Shown here piece after piece: positions 57,785-64,000 of a stretch of DNA of 64,000 bases. The position numbers were made by a program, and so were the translations under genes. Source of the stretch: Stutzerimonas stutzeri (lineage in GTDB: Bacteria; Pseudomonadota; Gammaproteobacteria; Pseudomonadales; Pseudomonadaceae); the NCBI RefSeq assembly GCF_000935215.1, contig NZ_JXXD01000048.1, positions 1 through 64,000 of the forward strand. Direction: 5' to 3'. The number at the start of each line of letters is the position of its first letter. The stretch's first letter is position 1. The notes below the pieces were generated by a model. The model was not told the DNA's origin, did not search any database, and worked only from the letters and a program-made list of their open reading frames with translations.

Positions 57785-58764
57785 TCCATCAGGTGGGCAA
57801 GCTTGCGGGTCAGCAGCTCGACCGAATCTTCCGTGAACAACAGCAGCAGGTCAAAGTGGATATCGTGCCCTTCCAGGCTGTAGCTGATCTCCACCGCCAG
57901 GGTCTTCTTCCATCGGGCGCTATTGAGCCGGATCAGCTCGTCGATCGAAGCGTGCTGCCCCAGCACCTGCGGGTGCCCCTGGGAAAACACCACTTCGATC
58001 TGCTCGGCGATTCCGCTGAGGCATGCGCTGATCAGCAGGCTCGACAGATCCAGGAGCATCTCCATCTCCAGGTAGTCCTGCCGCCGCATCAGCCGCGCCA
58101 TGTCGGCCACTTCGGAGTCATGGAACAGCAGCAGCGCCTCGCCTGCGATACCGCCGCCGATGTAGCCCTGGCAGACGGCGGTCAACTTCTCGCCGCGCGC
58201 GGCATCGGCCAGCGCCATATGCAGCTCGCCGACTTCGAGAATATTTACATTGGGAATCGGCAACTGGATGAAGACACCCAGCACTCGCGCCAGGAGTGCG
58301 GCAGCCCGCCCCATGGCGATGTTAACCACCTCACGAAAGGTATCGCGAAAACCGATCTTTTCCCCGGCGACCCTAGCGATCAGAGGCGAGACATCATCCA
58401 GCAGGCCAAGGCTCGCCAGCGTCTGATGCAGGTGCACCGGATCGGCGGGCTTCTTGATGAAAGCCAGCGCGCCGAGGGCCAGGACACGGCGCACGGCCTC
58501 ATCCTGAATGTCGGCGGATATCACGATGGTCTTGCACTGCAGCCGTTCTTCGCGCAGCTGCGCGAGGACCTGATAACCATCCAGCTCGGGCATGGTGAGG
58601 TCGAGCAAGAGGACGTCGACGCCACCCTCGCGAACCTGCTCCAACGCTTCGAGGCCGGTGGCCGCCTGACTGACGTCGACCGGCCAACTGGCAGGCAGCG
58701 CTTGCAGAAGCTGCTTGCGCGCCAGCGCGGAGTCATCGCAGATCAAGAGGGAAATGGCAGACAT
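57781..58764 (-). CDS. Response regulator with C-terminal CheC-like domain
   Basis: Two-domain signalling protein, 327 aa. Residues 1-120 are a receiver: ICDDSALARKQLL, phosphorylation site Asp55 in VLLLDLTMPELDG, and FIKKPADP with the conserved Lys. From about residue 140 a CheC/CheX-type phosphatase-like domain follows (FREVVNIAMGRAAALLARVL, then LLDLSSLLISACLSGIAEQI), related to proteins that dephosphorylate CheY. The paired E-x2-N helices of CheC are only partly kept: VVNIAMG fits one and SSLLISACL lacks the Asn, so catalysis is uncertain. The diguanylate cyclase gene overlaps it by 4 bp. Confidence 0.9.
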   Translation of the reverse strand: MSAISLLICDDSALARKQLLQALPASWPVDVSQAATGLEALEQVREGGVDVLLLDLTMPELDGYQVLAQLREERLQCKTIVISADIQDEAVRRVLALGALAFIKKPADPVHLHQTLASLGLLDDVSPLIARVAGEKIGFRDTFREVVNIAMGRAAALLARVLGVFIQLPIPNVNILEVGELHMALADAARGEKLTAVCQGYIGGGIAGEALLLFHDSEVADMARLMRRQDYLEMEMLLDLSSLLISACLSGIAEQIEVVFSQGHPQVLGQHASIDELIRLNSARWKKTLAVEISYSLEGHDIHFDLLLLFTEDSVELLTRKLAHLMD

Positions 58765-58871
58765 GTGGTACGAGCTCTCGTTGCCCGATTAACCTTGGCA
58801 CGAGAGCTTATCGCAGGAAAGGCGCGCTGTGCGCACCATGAAGGCAAAATAGTGGCATTTCACCTTAAAAA

Positions 58872-58908
58872 CTGCCGAACGGCCCGGCGGTGCTGCTCCG
58901 TCGGGCTG
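58872..58908 (-). terminator. Weak terminator after nfuA
   Basis: On the minus strand AGCCCGACGG, a 7-base loop and CCGCCGGGCC form an imperfect hairpin, followed after a few bases by TTTTT, just past the nfuA stop. Confidence 0.5.
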
Positions 58909-58915
58909 TCTCGGC

Positions 58916-59500
58916 TCAGTAGTAGGCGTTCTCGCGATTGGTGTGGTCGGTCACGTCGCGCACACCCTTGAGCTCCGGAATCCGGGCCAGCAGAGTCTTC
59001 TCGATGCCTTCCTTGAGGGTGACGTCCGCCTGTCCGCAGCCCTGACAACCACCGCCGAACTGCAGCACTGCGATGCCCTCCTCGACCACATCGATCAGCG
59101 TGACCTGCCCGCCATGGCTGGCCAGGCCCGGATTGATCTCGGTCTGCAGGTAATAGTTGATGCGCTCGTTCATCGGGCTGTCTTCATTGACCATCGGCAC
59201 CTTGGCATTCGGCGCCTTGATGGTCAGCTGGCCACCCATCCGATCGGTCGCGTAGTCGACCAGTGCATCCTCGAGGAAGGGTTCGCTGGTGCCATCGATC
59301 CAGGCCGTGAAGCTCTTCAGCGCCAGTGCAATGTCGTCAGGCTTCTCCTCGCCCGGTTTGCAGTAGGCGATGCAGGTTTCAGCATACGGGGTGCCCGGCT
59401 GGGTAATGAAGATGCGAATGCCGATGCCGGTGGTGTTCTGCTTCTCGAGCAGGTCGGCCAGATAATCGTGTGCAGCTTCGGTAATGGTGATCGCGCTCAT
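58916..59500 (-). CDS. nfuA: Fe-S biogenesis protein NfuA
   Basis: Iron-sulfur carrier of 194 aa. The N-terminal half is a degenerate A-type domain ([21 protein letters not shown]), without its Cys set, and the C-terminal half a Nfu domain with the cluster-binding CxxC in [17 protein letters not shown]. NfuA delivers 4Fe-4S clusters, mainly under oxidative or iron stress. The start at 59500 follows GAGGAG on the minus strand. Length and order match E. coli NfuA. Confidence 0.96.
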   Translation of the reverse strand: MSAITITEAAHDYLADLLEKQNTTGIGIRIFITQPGTPYAETCIAYCKPGEEKPDDIALALKSFTAWIDGTSEPFLEDALVDYATDRMGGQLTIKAPNAKVPMVNEDSPMNERINYYLQTEINPGLASHGGQVTLIDVVEEGIAVLQFGGGCQGCGQADVTLKEGIEKTLLARIPELKGVRDVTDHTNRENAYY

Positions 59501-59619
59501 GGGAACTCCTCGCAGGCATGCGCCGCAGTGTACGCCAAACCACTGCCGCGGTTAAGTCCTAGTATTTTAGTCGGGTTAACCGTGGTCGAGTTCCGACCGC
59601 AGCTGCCGCTCGCGACGAA

Positions 59620-61899
59620 TCAGAGATTTTCGTAGCGATTCATATCCAGTACGCCCGCTTCCAGTGGCTCGGTTTCTTCGAGATAGCGGGTCAGATCGTT
59701 GAAGTAATCCCAGAAACGCGGATGGCTGCGCCGCACGCCCCAGCGGTCGACCAGGCGCTCCAGCTGATCACTCGCCCTGACCTCCTCCAGTGCTGCGACA
59801 AATGCCGGCACCTCGGCGGCAGGCACATTGAAGAGGAAATTCGGATAGCTGCTGAGAACCCCTGGATACACCGTCAGGGTGTCCAACCTCGGCTGCCAGC
59901 GCAGCGACTCGCCGTACATGAAGGCGACGTTGCTGTGGGCGCGGTTGCGCAGCAGGCTGTATATCTCACGCCGATCGCCGTCGTACTCGATGCGCAGCAG
60001 CGTGGCTTCCGGCAGATGCTGGATCGCCGGCAAGCCTCCGGCGAGTCGGTTGGTCAGACGACTGAGCGCCTGCTCGGCGCCTTGCAGGCTCGCGGGCTGC
60101 CCTGCGCGGTAGCACTGGGTACCCTGGCAACGGTTGATCGGATCGGGGGCTGCGTTGATGCCGGCGTACCTTGCCAGCATCTCTCGAGCGAACGCGCGCT
60201 TCGGATCAGCCCTGTTCAGCGTCAGCAGCGAGGGTGTCGAATCGTCGATGGAGGTGTAGGCCAAGAGCAGCTTCAGCTGCCCACCCTGCTCGTACCAGCC
60301 ATCGAGGATGGCCTGGCGTGAGGCGGCCGGTAGCAGCCGAAGGAAGTTCAGCTCCGCGCCGTTGCGAATCAGGTCGAAGTAAAGCCGTGTCTGGCCCTGA
60401 TGGGAGACGTTGCCGAACACGTCGAAATTGACCACGAGTTGGTAGTAGGTGCGCTCGAGCAGCGGATAGTCCATCCACCAGAGCGTCTGCGGAATCTCGC
60501 CGATCAGCCCTTTGCGCACCGAGGCGCTGTCATGCTGGCGGAAGATGCTCAGCAAGGCATTGTCATTGCCGGACCAGATCTGCTTCCACTGCGCGGGCTT
60601 GCCCGCATAGGCATTCATGCGCAGCTGTTCGTAGTGGTTGCGCTTGACCCGGTAGCTCTTCCAGAACGCAAGCAGGTCGCCCATTTCATCGAACTGCCCG
60701 GGCATCGCCAGCAGCGGCGTGGTCTGTTCGCGATAGCGCCGGTCGGTAATGTACAGATCGTGCTGCGGGTCCTGGAAGAACACCCAGAAGTTGTCGCGAA
60801 TCACGTCCGTGGCGATCTGCCCGCGGCACACCGGCCCGCGGATAAAGGTGCGGACGAAATACTCGGCGTTATCCAGCATGAACTGGTACCGCGCCTCGGC
60901 AGGAATAGCCTGGAAAGTCTTGAACGGATTGGCTCTGTGATCTGCGCCGTAACCGGGGATGGCATCCACCGTCGAGTCACCGCTGAAGAACAGCGAACGG
61001 ACCCGCGCCAGCTTCGCAGCGCTGAGTGGATAGGTGATGTGCGTCTTGTGCACGATCACGTCGGTAATCGGTCGCAGGCGATAGCTGAACCGGGTACCCG
61101 GATCATCGTTCGGCCGTCGCGTCGCAATGGCGTCGACCGGCTCGCCACTGGGCGTGCGCGAACGCACCAGCTGATAGAAACGACCGCCTCCCTCCCCTTC
61201 GAAGTACAGATGCGCGATGAAAAGGTGCTCATACAACCAGCGGCCAACCAGATTGCCGCGTGCACCGGGCGTGTTGAGCAAGCGTTCCCACTCGTCGATC
61301 TGCAAGGACTCGGTCGCCGAAGGCTCGGGCGGCGAACTCGCTTCGACTGCCGCGCCCTGCTCCAGCCACCGCTGCAGGAGTGCGTACTCCGTATCGCTCA
61401 GCCCGGTTACGGCGAAAGGCATGCCACCATGCATGTTGCGCCGGGCGTAGCGGTCGAACTCATCCGGCAGCGGGCAGGTGTTTTCCCGGCCGATGCCGAT
61501 CTCCAGCGCCGACGGCAGCTTGGCATTGGGCGTCAACGGCTGGCTGCGACCGAGCTCGAGCATTCGTGCCATCAGCGCAGCCTGGTTGCTCCCGCCATCG
61601 AGTACCGAATTGAAGCCCTTGCGCCGCCACGCGGCGTCGTGATCGGCGTCGAGAAACAGGCGCGTGGGCTCCTGGGCCTTTACCCGTACGCCGTTGTAGA
61701 CCGGCAGCTTGTTCGCGCCGCGGGATGCACCCTCACCACTGCCGAGATTGAGCTGGCAGGGCGAGTCATAACAGGCGTGGCAAGCGACGCACTTGGCGGT
61801 GAATATCGGCTGGATATCACGCTGATAAGAGAGGGCTTCGGCGCGCGCAGCGGTGAACGAGAGGAATAGAAGGCAAGCGAGCCAGAAACGAAATGACAT
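59620..61899 (-). CDS. cti: Fatty acid cis/trans isomerase
   Basis: Periplasmic haem protein, 759 aa, that turns cis-unsaturated membrane fatty acids to trans and so stiffens the membrane on solvent or heat stress; known in Pseudomonas and Vibrio. A signal peptide (MSFRFWLACLLFLSFTAARAEA) precedes the cytochrome-c haem site CVACH (residues 37-41). The long remainder is the CTI domain, including ENTCPLPDEFDRYARRNMHGGMPF and YFNDLTRYLEETEPLEAG. It is divergent from metH, the usual Pseudomonas arrangement. No other gene shares its transcript here. Confidence 0.95.
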   Translation of the reverse strand: MSFRFWLACLLFLSFTAARAEALSYQRDIQPIFTAKCVACHACYDSPCQLNLGSGEGASRGANKLPVYNGVRVKAQEPTRLFLDADHDAAWRRKGFNSVLDGGSNQAALMARMLELGRSQPLTPNAKLPSALEIGIGRENTCPLPDEFDRYARRNMHGGMPFAVTGLSDTEYALLQRWLEQGAAVEASSPPEPSATESLQIDEWERLLNTPGARGNLVGRWLYEHLFIAHLYFEGEGGGRFYQLVRSRTPSGEPVDAIATRRPNDDPGTRFSYRLRPITDVIVHKTHITYPLSAAKLARVRSLFFSGDSTVDAIPGYGADHRANPFKTFQAIPAEARYQFMLDNAEYFVRTFIRGPVCRGQIATDVIRDNFWVFFQDPQHDLYITDRRYREQTTPLLAMPGQFDEMGDLLAFWKSYRVKRNHYEQLRMNAYAGKPAQWKQIWSGNDNALLSIFRQHDSASVRKGLIGEIPQTLWWMDYPLLERTYYQLVVNFDVFGNVSHQGQTRLYFDLIRNGAELNFLRLLPAASRQAILDGWYEQGGQLKLLLAYTSIDDSTPSLLTLNRADPKRAFAREMLARYAGINAAPDPINRCQGTQCYRAGQPASLQGAEQALSRLTNRLAGGLPAIQHLPEATLLRIEYDGDRREIYSLLRNRAHSNVAFMYGESLRWQPRLDTLTVYPGVLSSYPNFLFNVPAAEVPAFVAALEEVRASDQLERLVDRWGVRRSHPRFWDYFNDLTRYLEETEPLEAGVLDMNRYENL

Positions 61900-61987
61900 G
61901 CATCGAACGCCTTGAGATAAGTGCGCATTCTATTCGCCTCTGCCGGTTACGGCCAACGCCTGCCAACCTGAATAATCTTCATGCAAA

Positions 61988-62032
61988 AGCGCGAAGGCTA
62001 AAAAAGCATGCAGCTTTGCTATCATTCGCGCT
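61988..62032. promoter_or_regulatory. Inverted repeats in the cti-metH promoter
   Basis: AGCGCGAA (61988-61995) pairs with TTCGCGCT (62025-62032), and inside it AAAGC (62003-62007) with GCTTT (62013-62017) in a nested arrangement. A TATCAT hexamer at 62020-62025 may be the metH -10. It could be an operator or leader hairpin. Confidence 0.4.
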
Positions 62033-62061
62033 CTTTTGTCCCAGCTTTTCAGGTAGTCCCC

Positions 62062-64000
62062 ATGTCCACTCGCAGCTCCCGTCTTCAGGCCCTTCAGCAA
62101 GCGCTCAAAGAGCGCATCCTGATTCTCGACGGCGGCATGGGAACCATGATCCAGAGCTACAAGCTGGAAGAGGAAGACTACCGCGGCGCGCGCTTCGCCG
62201 ACTGGCCGCAAGACGTCAAAGGCAACAATGACCTCTTGCTGCTGAGCCGCCCCGATATCATCCAGGCCATTGAAAAGGCCTACCTCGACGCCGGCGCCGA
62301 CATCCTCGAAACCAACACCTTCAACGCTACCCAGGTTTCTCAGGCCGACTACGGCATGGAATCGCTGGTGTATGAGCTGAACGTCGAAGGCGCACGCCTG
62401 GCGCGTGAAATGGCCGACGCCAAGACCGCCGAAACGCCGGACCGTCCGCGCTTCGTCGCAGGCGTACTCGGCCCGACCAGCCGCACCTGCTCGATCTCCC
62501 CGGACGTCAACAACCCCGGCTATCGCAACGTCACCTTCGACCTGCTGGTGGAGAACTACGTCGAGGCCACGCGCGGCCTGATCGAGGGCGGCGCCGACCT
62601 GATCCTGATCGAAACCATCTTCGACACGCTCAATGCCAAGGCGGCCATCTTCGCCGTGCAGCAGGTGTTCGAAGACGAAGGCGTCGAACTGCCGATCATG
62701 ATCTCCGGCACCATCACCGATGCCTCCGGCCGCACCCTGTCCGGGCAGACCACCGAGGCATTCTGGAACTCGGTGCGTCACGCCAAGCCGATCTCCGTGG
62801 GCCTGAACTGCGCTCTGGGCGCCAAGGACCTGCGCCCATACCTGGAAGAGCTCTCCAGCAAGGCCGAAACCTTCGTTTCCGCGCATCCCAACGCCGGCCT
62901 GCCGAACGCCTTCGGCGAATACGATGAAAGCCCGGCGGAAATGGCCGCGGTGGTCGAGGAATTCGCCTCCTCCGGCTTTCTCAACATCATCGGCGGCTGC
63001 TGCGGTACCACGCCTGCTCACATCCAGGCGATTGCCGAGGCTGTCAGCAAATACCCGCCGCGAGCAATTCCAGACATCCCCAAGGCCTGCCGCCTGTCCG
63101 GCCTGGAGCCGTTCACCATCGACCGCAGCTCGCTGTTCGTCAACGTCGGTGAGCGCACCAACATCACCGGTTCCGCCAAGTTTGCCCGTCTGATCCGCGA
63201 GGAAAACTACACCGAGGCTTTGGAAGTCGCCCTGCAGCAGGTGGAAGCCGGCGCCCAGGTGATCGACATCAACATGGACGAGGGCATGCTGGATTCGAAG
63301 GCGGCCATGGTCACCTTCCTCAACCTGATCGCCGGCGAGCCGGACATCTCCCGCGTGCCGATCATGATCGACTCCTCCAAGTGGGAAGTGATCGAGGCGG
63401 GTCTGAAGTGCATTCAGGGCAAGGGCATCGTCAACTCGATCTCCATGAAGGAAGGCGTCGAGCAGTTCAAGCAGCAGGCCCACCTGTGCAAGCGCTACGG
63501 TGCCGCCGTGGTCGTAATGGCCTTCGACGAAGCCGGTCAGGCCGATACCGCCGCACGCAAGCGCGAGATCTGCCAGCGCAGCTACGACATTCTGGTCAAT
63601 GAAGTCGGCTTTCCGCCGGAAGACATCATCTTCGACCCGAACATCTTTGCCATCGCCACCGGCATCGAGGAACACAACAACTACGCAGTCGACTTCATCG
63701 AGGCCTGCGCTTTCATTCGCGACAACCTGCCCTACGCGCTGACCTCCGGCGGCGTATCCAACGTGTCGTTCTCCTTCCGCGGCAACAACCCGGTGCGCGA
63801 AGCGATCCACTCGGTATTCCTGTTCCATGCGATCAAGGCGGGCCTGACCATGGGCATCGTCAACGCTGGTCAGCTGGAGATCTACGACGAGATTCCCAAG
63901 GAGCTGCGCGACGCGGTCGAGGACGTGGTACTCAACCGCAGCGCCAACGGCACCGAAGGCTTGCTGGAGCTTGCTGACAAATACAAGGGCGACGGCTCCG
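62062..64000 (+). CDS. metH: Cobalamin-dependent methionine synthase MetH (3' end outside window)
   Basis: First 646 codons of B12-dependent methionine synthase, which methylates homocysteine with methyl-tetrahydrofolate. The start [15 protein letters not shown] at 62062 has AGGT upstream. The homocysteine domain (about 1-330) shows [38 protein letters not shown] and [11 protein letters not shown], whose cysteines bind zinc. The folate domain begins at about 360 with [19 protein letters not shown] and continues past [19 protein letters not shown]. The cobalamin and reactivation domains lie beyond the window. No SAH or cobalamin riboswitch was recognised in the short leader. Confidence 0.96.
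   Translation, partial: MSTRSSRLQALQQALKERILILDGGMGTMIQSYKLEEEDYRGARFADWPQDVKGNNDLLLLSRPDIIQAIEKAYLDAGADILETNTFNATQVSQADYGMESLVYELNVEGARLAREMADAKTAETPDRPRFVAGVLGPTSRTCSISPDVNNPGYRNVTFDLLVENYVEATRGLIEGGADLILIETIFDTLNAKAAIFAVQQVFEDEGVELPIMISGTITDASGRTLSGQTTEAFWNSVRHAKPISVGLNCALGAKDLRPYLEELSSKAETFVSAHPNAGLPNAFGEYDESPAEMAAVVEEFASSGFLNIIGGCCGTTPAHIQAIAEAVSKYPPRAIPDIPKACRLSGLEPFTIDRSSLFVNVGERTNITGSAKFARLIREENYTEALEVALQQVEAGAQVIDINMDEGMLDSKAAMVTFLNLIAGEPDISRVPIMIDSSKWEVIEAGLKCIQGKGIVNSISMKEGVEQFKQQAHLCKRYGAAVVVMAFDEAGQADTAARKREICQRSYDILVNEVGFPPEDIIFDPNIFAIATGIEEHNNYAVDFIEACAFIRDNLPYALTSGGVSNVSFSFRGNNPVREAIHSVFLFHAIKAGLTMGIVNAGQLEIYDEIPKELRDAVEDVVLNRSANGTEGLLELADKYKGDGS

Noticed and set aside
61988-62061. 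SAH or cobalamin riboswitch before metH
   Set aside because: The leader is too short and I could not find the conserved core of either class; only a simple nested inverted repeat is present.
61930-63828. A 632-codon open frame antisense to metH
   Set aside because: It shows the same Asp/Val/Gly/His-rich shadow composition and has no ribosome site; metH on the other strand is certain.

Overview
This 64 kb window is GC-rich chromosomal DNA from a Pseudomonas-type gammaproteobacterium, most likely the Pseudomonas stutzeri group (Stutzerimonas). Evidence: an RND cluster arranged like muxABC-opmB, a mannitol/arabitol operon like mtlEFGKDY with mtlR and mtlZ, cti divergent from metH next to nfuA, tamAB, and consistent codon use. 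No tRNA, rRNA, CRISPR array, insertion sequence or prophage was seen. It reads as ordinary chromosome with accessory metabolic loci.

Layout. 1-8898 (minus): tripartite RND efflux system with two permeases and an outer-membrane lipoprotein cut by the window edge. 9180-14235: a MurJ/MviN-type flippase (+), then on the minus strand a SAF-domain oxidoreductase, thiol peroxidase tpx and a sodium:alanine symporter, separated by clear terminators. 14236-14737: a non-coding stretch rich in palindromes. 14738-20928 (minus): tamB, tamA and a GNAT acetyltransferase. 21182-23454 (+): xthA and a phosphate-binding/OmpA fusion protein behind a Pho box. 23554-33206 (+): the polyol locus mtlZ, mtlR, mtlEFGKDY. 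33301-35585: an acyl-CoA dehydrogenase divergent from a LysR regulator. 35610-40224 (minus): a gluconate-type TRAP operon whose first gene is an in-frame fusion of gluconokinase and the small TRAP permease subunit. 40401-41797: ppiC and zapE. 41847-45563: a D-amino-acid-dehydrogenase locus (LysR, oxidase, frameshifted ridA, TAXI binding protein). 45606-47716: a frameshifted TonB-dependent receptor. 48070-51630: ABC-F ATPase, epoxide-hydrolase-like enzyme, uppP. 51893-56817: chemoreceptor, small unknown proteins, a DUF421 membrane protein and a type IB topoisomerase. 56822-58764 (minus): REC-CheC response regulator and diguanylate cyclase in one operon. 58916-64000: nfuA, cti and the first part of metH.

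How the genes work together. MtlEFGK imports polyols, MtlD oxidises them (mannitol to fructose, arabitol to xylulose), MtlZ phosphorylates fructose and MtlY xylulose. A shared 20-bp motif before mtlZ and mtlE suggests that both units answer to MtlR. The TRAP operon would import a sugar acid and phosphorylate it with the kinase fused to the transporter. In the D-amino acid locus the dehydrogenase would make imines that RidA normally hydrolyses, but ridA is broken here. The main points of interest are the GntK-DctQ fusion, two genes whose start sites lie inside perfect 10-bp hairpins, the paired MtlR-type operators, and two single-base frameshifts 1.6 kb apart.
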